Of a stretch of DNA of 30,000 nt, positions 17,946-27,485 are shown one piece after another. Location of the stretch: NCBI GenBank assembly GCA_963575745.1, contig CAUYUJ010020747.1:92501-122500 (forward strand). The letters run 5' to 3'. Position 1 is the stretch's first letter; each line of letters begins with the position of its first letter. This stretch comes from Prorocentrum cordatum (Eukaryota > Sar > Dinophyceae > Prorocentrales > Prorocentraceae). A model generated the notes under the pieces. It was not told the DNA's origin, ran no database searches, and was given only the letters and a program-made list of their open reading frames with translations. A program made the position numbers and the translations under genes.

Positions 17946-18261
17946 GAGAGTGGATGGGAGTAAGGGCGGGCTCCCCGTGACGGTCGTCACGGTTCCAAGG
18001 AATAAAGTGAAGCTCCAGCCATCCTACACGTTCGGCCTCGTAACGATTCAGCTCTGCTTGGGTAATGTTGAAAACCGGTCCACACTTCTCATTCCTCCAA
18101 GACGCGTTCACGCGTTGGGTTTTTGCCCGCGTGGGGGATGTCTGTCCCTCCCCAAAACTCGTCAAAGAAGAATCCCACGTTCGCGATTTGTGGACGGGGA
18201 AGTGTGATCTAGACATGCCAGCAAAAGAACGCAACACCATCAATCGTTTCACCCGTGTCAC
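17946..18261 (-). pseudogene. Possible exon or gene fragment, unrecognised
   Basis: A minus-strand frame here reads more like protein than its neighbours over about 18108-17986: KCGPVFNITQAELNRYEAER followed by VGWLELHFIPWNRD. The pattern of an aliphatic strand, then (T/S)xAEL, then RYE loosely recalls part of the gamma-glutamylcyclotransferase fold. That likeness is weak and from memory only. The frame has no clear start, no partner exons and runs towards minisatellite sequence, so it is a fragment at best. It may be chance. Confidence 0.2.
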
Positions 18262-18784
18262 GCCAGAGCGCTGCTGCCCATTACCCCAATGCGCTGCGCG
18301 GAGATAAGGAGCTCAGTAAGGCCGCAACCTGGCTCCAAGAGAATCCCAGGACGGCTCGAAACGGCTCTCTAAGAAAGCTCGATGATGGCCCTGGCCTCGC
18401 AACTAGCCCCAAGAGGCCTCAATAGAGCTCCGCGAGCAGTCCAAGGTCCCAGCAGGGCCCCAGACCCCAAGATGGCTTGCTGGAACAAGCCGCATCTGCA
18501 CTCCAAATCTGGACGTGCACCTCGCGCAGAGAGAAACATGACTGGGGGGCAACGCTGGACAACTCGTTAGTAGATGTATGCCAGAGACGCAACGTGCGCG
18601 CGTTTGATCGATGCGCGCACCACGCGGGAGTCAGTCCACAAACAAGGGCTCAGCAGTAGCACGAGACTAGGAGAATGAGGAAGAGGTAGAGGACGATGAG
18701 GAGAAGGAACCCCCTTCATTCGCCCAGCTGAAAGAAGGCGTGCTCAACGAGGACGATCTGCAAATTTGCTCCTGCAACCGAGGA
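18262..18784. other. 3'-side spacer of the gene, no supported feature
   Basis: GC-rich, with CCAAGA/GGCCT-type loose repeats near 18310-18480 and a short purine patch at 18668-18710. The 3' UTR of the minus-strand gene must lie here. I see no dependable polyadenylation signal, and dinoflagellates often lack the canonical one. Confidence 0.35.
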
Positions 18785-20569
18785 TCATAGTGTAACATGC
18801 TGAATGCATTCCTCTGGGGGCATTTCGACCTGTGAGTGTTCGTCTTCTCCCAAGAGTCCTCCGACGGCAAACCCTGCTCGCTTCAAATGCTTGACGTAGA
18901 AATTTAAATATTCGATGTTCTGCTCTGTACGTCCATGAACAACTCTCAAGTCAATCTTTCCAAAATGAAGCCATTCTGGAGTCTCGTTGTCACCACGCGC
19001 GTGGTAATGGTACCCGCCTGCTTTCTTCTCATCTGCTAGAGATCCTGTAATATTGAGCTCTTGGAAATATAGGTCTGCACATGTTCCACCCAATCGGCTC
19101 GCATCGGCCTCCACGTGGAGGTATGCGTTTTCAGCGGGCTCCCCACGAGGGATGTTTATCAAAACATGTCTGCCTGGCATCATCAGGTCGAACCGCTCAC
19201 CAAATACGTTTTTCAGGTGGGGATCGCCCGTGGCGGTGATATCGCCCGTGCTGGACGGCAACTCCTCGGGAGGGGTGTGGTTCGCTCCCGGCACGCACCA
19301 ATACATTGTATACGGCCGACCCGGAAAAGAAGCGTCTGAATAACTGTTGTGGCAACAACCACCGACGCCGCCTCTACCGTCACCCCAGAATGACAAATAC
19401 CTTCGATCATCACCCACCACGTTATTGAGCGGCCAATTCGTTGCAGACCCACCGACATGTGCCGAAAAATAGTCTGGGATGTGCCACGTGCTCAGGTCAT
19501 TGCTCCATTCATGCCGGTTGGAACTTGTCAGCATATCGCAAAAGTCAGCCCCGGTCACTGGCCTGAAAAAATCAATAACATCGCCCATGGTGATTTGAAT
19601 GTGACCTGCATCCGACGGAATATTCTTGCAAATCGTTGTCCAGTCGTTGGAGACAGTTCCGGTAGTGAGTTGTTGACACGTGTCCCCTGAGATCGACGTC
19701 GGCGAAGGCGTCGGCACCTCCGGAGGGTTCGCCGTCACAGCAATACATATTGACGTGGCACCAGGCTGATTGCTCCCATGATGATAATACACGTTGCTTT
19801 GCCCACCCAACTCGTATTTTGCACAATTGCCACCGAAACCGTAGTGCGTAAGAAAGCCTGGGCTGAGTCCGAGCGCAGCCCCAGCTATGTCACACACTGT
19901 CCCAACAGTTATCGCTTCATATCCACGGGGGCAGTCCCCGCTTGATAGAATGTACTGTTCCAGCTTGCATATCGGGAAGGCGCCGCACTGATTGCTCGCA
20001 TAATAATAGTACCAATTCTCGAGACCATACCCTCCGTGCCATTTTGCGCACGATCCGCCATAATTCATTTCTCCTAAATATCCTAAGCTGAATCCGAGTG
20101 TGCTTCCGGCGTCGTCACACTCTGCTTTAGTCGTAATGAGCGAATAATGCTCAGGACACTGGGGGCCCTTCTCACCAGGTTCGCAATACTTCTCATGGGC
20201 TAGAACGTAGGCGGGAAATTTGCAAATTGGATCGGCGCCAACTTGACCTGACGCATAATGATAATACCAAGTCTGCATGTTCAGAACCGGCCATTTTGCA
20301 CAATGGCCGCCCAAATTCCAATCTCCCCGATAGCCTAAAACGAGGTCGAGAACCTCTCCAGCCTCGTCACACTCAGTAGGGTTGATGATTTCCTCGGCAG
20401 GGGCAACGCAAGAACTCGACGTAGTCTCTATGAAGAAAGCGTCGTACGAACTGCCGCCAGTTCTGCTGAGCTTGCCCCGCCGGGAAACATTGGTGCGACC
20501 ATAGGTGGTCTGCGCTTGCGTCCCCACCGCTAGATATGCGCACAGAAAGAAACGAATACCCGTCCACAT
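18785..20569 (-). CDS. Secreted Cys-rich protein, three tandem repeats and a C-terminal GDPHL (VWD-like) domain
   Basis: A 594-residue, uninterrupted frame ending in TGA. Residues 1-19 form a signal peptide (hydrophobic core FFLCAYLAVG, likely cut after TQA), so the product is probably secreted or surface-exposed. Three repeats of about 50 residues follow (near 66-117, 150-202 and 225-276), each with CDxAG, an LGxxxGY/F stretch, GGxCAKxE/W, a YY(H/Y) cluster, SNQxGA and IC. A Pro/Ser/Thr linker (281-294) leads to a second Cys-rich region (about 298-426) with WxxDLSTWH and GGCC. The C-terminus carries TGDPHLKN at 447, GERFDLMMPGRH and INIPRG, then GGLLGEDEHS near 570. GDPH recalls von Willebrand type D modules. 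I have seen this arrangement in dinoflagellate predicted proteins but know no assigned function; adhesion or matrix roles are inference. There is one possible N-glycosylation site (NIT, 506-508). The absence of introns plus the upstream spliced-leader relic suggest a retrogene. The start is the first ATG, directly before the signal peptide. Confidence 0.88.
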   Translation of the reverse strand: MWTGIRFFLCAYLAVGTQAQTTYGRTNVSRRGKLSRTGGSSYDAFFIETTSSSCVAPAEEIINPTECDEAGEVLDLVLGYRGDWNLGGHCAKWPVLNMQTWYYHYASGQVGADPICKFPAYVLAHEKYCEPGEKGPQCPEHYSLITTKAECDDAGSTLGFSLGYLGEMNYGGSCAKWHGGYGLENWYYYYASNQCGAFPICKLEQYILSSGDCPRGYEAITVGTVCDIAGAALGLSPGFLTHYGFGGNCAKYELGGQSNVYYHHGSNQPGATSICIAVTANPPEVPTPSPTSISGDTCQQLTTGTVSNDWTTICKNIPSDAGHIQITMGDVIDFFRPVTGADFCDMLTSSNRHEWSNDLSTWHIPDYFSAHVGGSATNWPLNNVVGDDRRYLSFWGDGRGGVGGCCHNSYSDASFPGRPYTMYWCVPGANHTPPEELPSSTGDITATGDPHLKNVFGERFDLMMPGRHVLINIPRGEPAENAYLHVEADASRLGGTCADLYFQELNITGSLADEKKAGGYHYHARGDNETPEWLHFGKIDLRVVHGRTEQNIEYLNFYVKHLKRAGFAVGGLLGEDEHSQVEMPPEECIQHVTL

Positions 20570-20655
20570 GTACTGATAAGTGAAGAGCTCCCTGTACGGA
20601 CGATGTACGCTACCATAGGCGGTCGCTACACCGATACGATTAGTGGAATGAAAAT

Positions 20656-20676
20656 CGTGAGCCAGAGTGGCTGCGA
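20656..20676 (-). other. Relict dinoflagellate spliced leader
   Basis: Read on the minus strand, this 21-mer ends GCCACTCTGGCTCACG where the canonical leader ends GCCATTTTGGCTCAAG. Sixteen of 21 positions agree, counting all but the degenerate first base of the 22-nt leader, and three of the five differences are T to C. It lies in sense orientation 87 nt upstream of the ATG. Leader relics upstream of dinoflagellate genes are known as traces of mRNA that was trans-spliced, reverse transcribed and reinserted. Confidence 0.7.
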
Positions 20677-20879
20677 AGATGGCGGGGACGAGTGCGCAGG
20701 GAAATGACAGTGGGAATGTGTGACGCAGGCGGGTGGGAAGACGACGGCCAGGACACTCCTCTTACGGGGAGGGCCTTGGACAAGGAACCACTGCATAAGG
20801 AATCCAGGGTCTGGAAACTGGTGGAACTGGAATCGTGGATTGGCCATGGATATCACCGCCGCCCTCATCCGATAAGGAA
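20677..20879. other. Spacer between gene and satellite
   Basis: No supported feature. If the gene has its own promoter it could lie here, but no motif can be identified with confidence. Confidence 0.35.
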
Positions 20880-22765
20880 CGGTCCTGGTATGTCGACACC
20901 GTGCCCCCTTTCGTCACACGCATCACATGCTGCGCGGCCCCGTACTGAACTCCGCATGCGGCCTCAGCGGGCGCCTGCGTATGGCGGCACCGCGCCCCCT
21001 GGTCGCCACGCCCCTCGCACGTTGCGTGGCCCCACAAGGAGCTCTGTCTGCGGTGTCGGTGGGCGCTGGCGTATGGCGGCACCGCGCGCCCTATTCGGTA
21101 CACCCTCGTGCACACCGTGGCTCCATGAGCAGCTCCACCCATGGTCGCAGCGGCCACCGTCGCACGGCGCACGCGCTGCCAATGTGACACACCCCTCAAA
21201 AACGCTTCGTTTCCGAAGTGGGAGCTCCACCTACAATCTCGGTAGGCCCCGACGTATGGTGACACCGCGCCCCCAATTCAGCACACGCCTCACACACTTC
21301 GGGGCCCCATCGGGAGCTCCACATACGGCCTCAGTGGGCGCCTGCGTATGGCGGACGCGCCCTCAACTCGCCACGACGGTCCGCATGGCGGCGCCGCCCA
21401 TTCCAGCGCACCCCTCGCGAGGACCGTGGCCATAATCATATGGAGCTCCGACTGTGGCCTCAGTGACAGGGTCCGCATGGCGGCGCCGCCCATCCCGGCG
21501 CACATCCGCACGAGCATCGAGGCCTCGCGTGGGAGCATGGCGGCGCCGTCCACTTCGGCGCCAGCGGCAGGGTCCGGCACGGCGCTGCCGCCCACTCGGC
21601 ACTCCACGGACGGTGCTCGCGGCGGCGCGGAGGGCTCCTCCTGCGGCGCCCCGTGTGAGTGGCCGCAGGGTGGCGTCGCCCATGTCGCACACCTCTCACG
21701 AGGATCGCGCCCTCGCAGGGGATTGCAGCTGCGGTCTGTGTGAGAAAATTTGCATGTACCTCCGCCCGTTTCGGCACCCCCCTTCCCACGAGCCCCACCT
21801 GCGGCTCCAACGGCACAATCTGCATACGTTTGCCCGTTACCCTCGCACTTCGCTATACCAGCAAACGCTTCGCGCCTTGAGGGAGTTCCACAGAAGGCCC
21901 GAGTTGGAAAGATTGCATGCTCCCCCACGCCTAAGCCAGCACATCCTTCACGCGGGCCGTGCATAGAGAGGTCCATCACCAACGTGACACAGATCTGCTG
22001 AAACTCGGGCCCCTCGCCAAACTACTGCGCCGTGTTGCTCCCGGTCACCCCGTGTGCGCAGCGTCCCTCTTTCTTGCACCCGCAGCGCGGACGTGTCGCT
22101 CCTTCTCCTTCCTCCCCGACCTCCCCCTCCTCCCTCGACTGCCCTCCGCGTGCCCATCCTAGCGCGCGCCTCGCGCGCTTCGAGGCCCCACAAGGAAAGA
22201 CCACGCCTGCGGCCTCCGTGGGCGCCGACGCACGGCGCACGCGCCCCCGACCCGGCACGCCCGCGCACGCCCCGCCGCCCCACGATCCGGGAGACGTCAG
22301 GCTCGGGTACGGGGCACTCGAGCTGGCCTGACGGGGCCGTCACGAAACTGTCCTCCCTCCTCCTCCCTCCTCCTCCCTCCTCCCTCCTCCCTCCTCCCTC
22401 CTCCCTCCTCCTCCCTCCTCCTCCCTCCTCGAGACCCAGCCTGAAATTCGGCGCGAGCTCCCGCAGCACACAGCCCACGACAACACCAGACCGCCCAAAT
22501 CCAGGACGCGCTCGTCGGCAAACCCGAGCCCCAGCGTGCTCGAGTCTCACGCTTCGCCCGCTCGAAGAAGTCCACCGACGGCCTCAATGATCGCCCACGT
22601 ATGGAGCACTCGCGCCCCCAATCCGGCACACCCCTCGCACGTCTTGTGGCCCAACAGGGAGCTCCACCCTGCGGCCTCAGTGGAAGACCCGACGTATGGC
22701 CGCACCGCGCCCCCCCATTCGGCACACCCCTTACACACTTTGTGGCCCTCCTGTGCAGAGGGAGC
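20880..22765 (-). repeat. Old, diverged ~90-bp satellite array (inverse orientation)
   Basis: Recurring plus-strand words are GGAGCTCCAC, TGCGGCCTCAGTGGGCGCC, GCGTATGGCGGCACCGCGCC, TTCGGCACACCCCTC and CACGTTTCGTGGCCCCA, in that order, with spacings of about 86-92 bp (for example 20977, 21069, 21254, 21342, 22606, 22692). Units are heavily drifted, some barely recognisable (21400-22340). The reverse complement of the 25395-27095 unit carries the same words in the same order, so these are one family. A TCC/CTCC run at 22345-22432 interrupts the array. Long frames on both strands are repeat artefacts. Confidence 0.75.
22345..22432. repeat. CTCCTCC polypyrimidine tract
   Basis: CTCC and CTCCTCC words repeat almost without interruption inside the older satellite array. 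Confidence 0.85.
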
Positions 22766-23690
22766 TCCACCTGCGGTGTCGCCACCGCCGCCTCCCGCTC
22801 CCGCCGCCCTCGGCGACACCTCCTGCGACAACCCTCGGGGGCGCGCAAACATGGATTAGCGACCCATGGATTTGGCGCGCGGGTGCCCCGATCCATGGAT
22901 CGGGGGAGGCGCCCTCCCCAACATGCGGCTGATACCGCCTCGCTCGGCGGCAGAAATCCACGACTTCCCATTGAAACGGGACCCGTCGCTACCCACGCCC
23001 CCTGTTTTGTTCAACCATCCCCAGTCGAAAGGTTCAGGTTGGAGGTAGAAGCACTCGGGGGCACCCAGCGGCTTCTAGGAGTCCCAGGGGCCCTCGGCGG
23101 CACGTCCACGCCAGCAAACTCCACGCGAGGCGAAACACGCCTAGTGAGGCGCCTGACCATGTCAGGCGGACCGTCCGACCAGCGCTAATCCACGCCCCCG
23201 CGATCCACGCTTGCGATCGCCCGAAGTCCAGGGCTCCGCCCGACGCCTCGCTTGGAACTCGCTCCCCCTCGCCCCCGCGCCCCCTGAGGAGGCGCAGGAG
23301 ACGGCAGAAGGCGCACCGCAGAGCGCCGCCTCCTCCCACTGACGCGCGAGGCACCGCCCACGGTGCTCGTTGTTGTGAATGTTTCGTGCTTGTTGCTTTT
23401 GTTCATGTATTTGCTTGAATGTTTGTTGTTCGGTTTGTCAGCCCCCTCTTCCTCGTCCTCGTCCTCCCCCTGCTCGTCTCCAGGCTTTGTTCATATATTA
23501 GTGTCACTGTTTTTTGTTGTGTTTTTCGGCCCCCTCTTCCTCGTCTTCGTCCTTCCCCTGCTCCTCTCCAGGCTGCTCGCCCTCAGGGGGGCCAGGCGCC
23601 CCTCCCCGGACCCGTCCTGGACCGCTCCCCGACCCCGGACGTCGAGGCGGCTCAAGCCGCCGCGGCGACGCCCGCCCCCGCCCGACGAGG
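22766..23690. other. GC-rich spacer with a perfect 20-bp palindrome
   Basis: No supported gene. CCCCGATCCATGGATCGGGG at 22886-22905 is a perfect palindrome, and CCATGGAT also occurs just upstream at 22864. The rest shows only loose TCGTCCTC-rich patches (about 23445-23575), duplicated about 80-90 bp apart. Confidence 0.5.
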
Positions 23691-23698
23691 CCCGAGCG

Positions 23699-23881
23699 TT
23701 ACGTCGGGCGTGTCCCCCAACAGGGGGATTTTCGACGAAAAAATACCCCAAACATACTCCAAAAAGGTAAAAAATACAACAAAACACGGATGATTTTTTT
23801 TTTTGAATATTGTTGGGCCATGTTGGGGGTGTTTTTATTTTTCGTCGAAAATCCCCTTGTAGGGGGACAGGCCCGACATAA
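23699..23881. mobile_element. Complete 183-bp TIR element with 8-bp target duplication
   Basis: The left end starts TTACGTCGGGCGTGTCCCCC. The right end, on the minus strand, starts TTATGTCGGGCCTGTCCCCC. Inverted pairing continues through GGGGATTTTCGACGAAAAA to about 45-50 bp. The perfect octamer CCCGAGCG flanks both sides (23691-23698 and 23882-23889). The interior is AT-rich (runs of A and T near 23760-23815), unlike the GC-rich surroundings, and encodes nothing. An 8-bp duplication is seen in hAT-type and a few other cut-and-paste superfamilies (established knowledge); which one applies here is unknown. Confidence 0.9.
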
Positions 23882-23889
23882 CCCGAGCG

Positions 23890-24074
23890 GGACGACACGA
23901 CCTCTCGTCCGAACGCCCTCCCCCCCCCCCCGCCAGATCCCTCGGTGGAAATGAACCGTTGCCGGGGCCTAAGAAGAGGGAACATGGAGGGAGGGTGTAT
24001 TCCAACATCTCCCCCCAGGGTTCACAGCTCCCCCGGCGGTTCACCTCCCCGCCGGGGCGAGGCCGGGGGACCTG
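23890..24074. other. Spacer without a supported feature
   Basis: Contains a C run at 23922-23933. Nothing else recognised. Confidence 0.3.
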
Positions 24075-24101
24075 CGGCGGCGCGCGGAGCGCGCCGCCGC
24101 C
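24075..24101. repeat. GC hairpin, 12-bp perfect stem
   Basis: GCGGCGGCGCGC and GCGCGCCGCCGC are separated by GGA. The stem is very stable. With no gene next to it, I do not call it a terminator. Confidence 0.7.
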
Positions 24102-24259
24102 GTTAGTCACGCTGTGGTCGATGTTTCGGCCGCGTGCGCTTCAGGAGTCTCCGCCCTGTCGCTGCCAGGACAAGCCTGGGGGTAGGCGGCAGGCTCGTTT
24201 TCGCCGCCGTTGTGCGTGTTTCGCATCTTCGGAGGTCAGGCCAGCAGAATCCAGCAGAA

Positions 24260-24312
24260 TCGTCCTCCTCCTCCTCCTCCTCCTCCTCCTCCTCCTCCTC
24301 CTCCTCCCCCTC
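24260..24312. repeat. (TCC)n microsatellite
   Basis: About 15 consecutive CTC/TCC triplets, preceded by a duplicated CCAGCAGAAT word. Confidence 0.9.
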
Positions 24313-24565
24313 CTTCCGCCTTCTCGCTCTGTGTCGTGGGCTCCCGCGGTCCCGGGCCCCCGTCGGAGGCCACGATAAGGGGGGCGAACAGCCCAGGAAC
24401 GGGCCCTGCACGCACTCGCCGGGGAGCCTCATCGAACCCGTACACCATCGGCGCCCCTGAATGCCAGAGGGGGGAGCCATGCATTGCATTGCTTTCCCCC
24501 CCCTGACTATCCGCCCTCACGGTCGCCTCCGACCCCCCCGCTTGGTGGGAGTCCCTCGGCGTGAG
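24313..24565. other. Spacer without a supported feature
   Basis: No gene or repeat recognised in this GC-rich stretch. Confidence 0.3.
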
Positions 24566-24590
24566 ACCCCTGTAGAGGGACGAAACATCA
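24566..24590. repeat. Fragment of the GTCGGGC-type TIR element
   Basis: CCCCTGTAGAGGGACGAAAC matches only the inner half of the element's right end; the terminal GCCCGAC is missing. Short enough to be chance. Confidence 0.3.
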
Positions 24591-24613
24591 GAAACAGAGA
24601 ACGCTTGAACACC

Positions 24614-24965
24614 TCATCAGCATCATCAGCATCATCATCACCATCATCACCATCATCATCCGCATCACCATCACCATCACCATCATCATCATCATCCTCA
24701 TCATCCTCCTCCTCCTCATCATCCTCATCTTCCTCATCCTCATCATCCTCATCAGCAGCAGCATCATCATCACCACCACCACCATCATCATCATCATCGT
24801 CATCATCATCACATTCATTATTATCACCATCATCATCACCAGCATCATCATCACCATCATCACCATCATCACCATCATCAGCATCATAAGCATGATCATC
24901 AGCAGCAGCACCAGCATCATTATCCTCATCCTCCTCCTCATCGTCACCAGCATCGTCATCAGCGC
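24614..24965. repeat. (CAT/CTC) compound microsatellite
   Basis: About 350 bp of ATC/CAT triplets with CTC and CAG interruptions. Frames give poly-Ser, poly-Asp or Met-rich peptides, depending on phase. It is similar in kind to 13600-13805. Confidence 0.9.
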
Positions 24966-25394
24966 TTTGCTTCCTTCCTCGCACGCACAACAGCGCGAGG
25001 AGGCGGCGGCGGAGGCAACGACAGCGAGGACGAGGACGGCGACCGGCGACCGGCGACCAGGACACCACGACGACCAACCCCCTCCGACCTCCCTGATCAG
25101 CCCTCGGCGCGCGGGCGAAGGGCCTTCCGCGGGCAACGGGCGGGTCCTGGACCTGGGGGCCTTTCCGCGGGTCCTGCTCCCCAGCGGTTAACGTTCCCTG
25201 TGTTCGGCGTTTCGACGCTGGGCGGAAGGGGGGGGGGGGCAGTCTGGTTCCCGACCTCTGTTTCGTGCGACTGTTTGCAGCAGTGGGTCCTATGAGGGGA
25301 GAGGCTCCGCCCGCTCGGAGCAGGCGCAAAAATTAGCCTGGCGAAGGACCCAACCATATGCAGCTGCGAATACCGCAAGGATACCAGTGTCAAG
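24966..25394. other. GC-rich spacer without a supported gene
   Basis: It includes an ACGGCGACCGGCGACC short duplication near 25036 and a G run at 25230-25240. No gene recognised. Confidence 0.35.
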
Positions 25395-27095
25395 CTCCCC
25401 CCGACCTTCGGTGGAGATCCCTATGGGGCCACGAAACGTGTGAGGGGTGTGCCGAAATGGGTGTTGGGGAGTGCCGAAATGGGTGGTGGGGAGGCATGCG
25501 AGACGCAGCCACTGGGGCCTTCGGTGGAGCTCCCTATGGGGCCACGAAACGTGTGAGGGGTGTGCCAACATGGATGGTGGGGAGGCATGCGAACCCTGCC
25601 ACTGGGGCCTTCGGTGGAGCTCCCTATGGGGCCACGAAACGTGTGAGGGGTGTGCCGAAATGGGTGGTGGGGAGGCATGCGAACCCTGCCACTGGGGCCT
25701 TCGGTGGAGCTCCCTATGGGGCCCCGAAACGTGTGAGGGGTGTGCCGAAATGGGTGGTGGGGAGGCATGCGAACCCTGCCACTGGGGCCTTCGGTGGAGC
25801 TCCTTATGGGGCCTTCGGTGGAGCTCCCTATGGGGCCACGAAACGTGTGAGGGGTGTGCCGAAATGGGGCCTGGTGGGATGGGGCCACGAAACGTGTGAG
25901 GGGTGTGCCGAAATGGGTGGTGGGAGGCATGCGAACGCAGCCACTGGGGCCTTCGGTGGAGCTCCCTATGGGGCCACGAAACGTGTGAGGGGTGTGCCGA
26001 AATGGGTGGTGGGGAGGCATGCGAACGCAGCCACTGGGGCCTTCGGTGGAGCTCCCTATGGGGCCACGAAACGTGTGAGGGTGTGCCGAAATGGGTGGTG
26101 GGGAGGCATGCGAACGCAGCCACTGGGGCCTTCGGTGGAGCTCCCTATGGGGCCACGAAACGTGTGAGGGGTGTGCCGAATGGGTGGTGGGGAGGCATGC
26201 GAACGCAGCCACTGGGGCCTTCGGTGGAGCTCCCTATGGGGCCACGAAACGTGTGAGGGGTGTGCCGAAATGGGTGGTGGGGAGGCATGCGAACGCAGCC
26301 ACTGGGGCCTTCGGTGGAGCTCCCTATGGGGCCACGAAACGTGTGAGGGGTGTGCCGAAATGGGTGTGGGGAGCATGCGGACGCAGCCACTGGGGCCTTC
26401 GGTGGAGCTCCCTATGGGGCCACGAAACGTGTGAGGGGTGTGCCGAATGGGTGGTGGGGAGGCATGCAACCCTGCCACTGGGGCCTTCGGTGGAGCTCCC
26501 TATGGGGCCACGAAACGTGTGAGGGGTGTGCCGAAATGGGTGGTGGGGAGGCATGCGAACGCAGCCACTGGGGCCTTCGGTGGAGCTCCCTATGGGGCCA
26601 CGAACGTGTGAGGGGTGTGCCGAAATGGGTGGTGGGGAGGCATGCGAACGCAGCCACTGGGGCCTTCGGTGGAGCTCCCTATGGGGCCACGAAACGTGTG
26701 AGGGGTGTGCCGAAATGGGTGGTGGGGAGGCATGCGAACGCAGCCACTGGGGCCTTCGGTGGAGCTCCCTATGGGGCCACGAAACGTGTGAGGGGTGTGC
26801 CGAAATGGGTGGTGGGGAGGCATGCGAACGCAGCCACTGGGGCCTTCGGTGGAGCTCCCTATGGGGCCACGAAACGTGTGAGGGGTGTGCCGAAATGGGT
26901 GGTGGGGAGGCATGCGAACGCAGCCACTGGGGCCTTCGGTGGAGCTCCCTATGGGGCCACGAAACGTGTGAGGGGTGTGCCGAAATGGGTGGGGGGGAGG
27001 CATGCGAACGCCGCCACTGGGGCCTTCGGTGGAGCTCCCTATGGGGCCACGAAACGTGTGAGGGGTGTGCCGAAATGGGTGGAGGGAGCATGCGA
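25395..27095 (+). repeat. Young, uniform 90-bp satellite array, ~19 copies
   Basis: The core TTCGGTGGAGCTCCCTATGG occurs 19 times (once as GAGATCC). The full unit runs GGGGCCACGAAACGTGTGAG, GGGTGTGCCGAAATGGGTGG, TGGGGAGGCATGCGAACGCA, GCCACTGGGGCC and the core. The period is exactly 90 bp over 26590-27060, where units are almost identical. Edge units are more variable: CCTGCC in place of CGCAGCC on the left, a 20-bp partial duplication near 25800, a deleted unit near 25870 and single-base losses. As 90 is divisible by three, several frames stay open on both strands. That is not evidence of coding. Confidence 0.95.
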
Positions 27096-27485
27096 ACGCA
27101 GGAGGGAGGAGGGCGAGGAGAAGGAGGCAAGAAGGAACGCAGGGACCGTTCTTCAAAACGAGGACCAACACCACAAGATGATTGGGAAAACAACCAGGGT
27201 ATCCTTGGGAAAGTTACCCATCCTTACGAAACGGGTTGACTGTGGTTGTGTTCAAGTTAGCGCATGTTACTGACGTGTGTCATGTTGATGGTGTCTGCTA
27301 TTGGACTGATGTTGGTGTATGCTGTCAAGATGTGCCTCATGTGCACCCTTACTCTCTGAAGTTGGTCTGCCACTTGCGTATGTTATCGGCACATGTGTTT
27401 GGTGTCGTGCCAGTGTGTGCATGCGGCATACATCGCCTTAGCGTCGGATCCCGATGCCTGTCTTTATTACCCAATCTTGGCATTC
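27096..27485. other. Spacer without a supported gene
   Basis: A 102-codon frame (27182-27490) is open but has no recognisable features. TGTG-rich words hint at a degraded simple repeat. Confidence 0.35.

Noticed and set aside
17998-18003. AATAAA polyadenylation signal
   Set aside because: The hexamer at about 18000 has no supported plus-strand gene, and canonical signals are unreliable in dinoflagellates.
19053-19343. Plus-strand frames inside the minus-strand gene
   Set aside because: They are antisense shadows of the 594-residue reading frame.
24075-24101. Transcription terminator
   Set aside because: The hairpin is strong, but there is no neighbouring gene and bacterial-type terminators do not apply to this genome.
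24517-25329. Aspartate-rich 270-codon frame (minus strand)
   Set aside because: More than half of it is the reverse of a CAT/CTC microsatellite. The rest is unremarkable GC-rich sequence.
25395-27095. CRISPR-like array
   Set aside because: Whole 90-bp units repeat without unique spacers, and the context is eukaryotic.
25290-27273. Overlapping frames of up to 307 codons on both strands in the 90-bp array
   Set aside because: The period is divisible by three, so open frames persist automatically. Single-base indels in the array break them without compensation.
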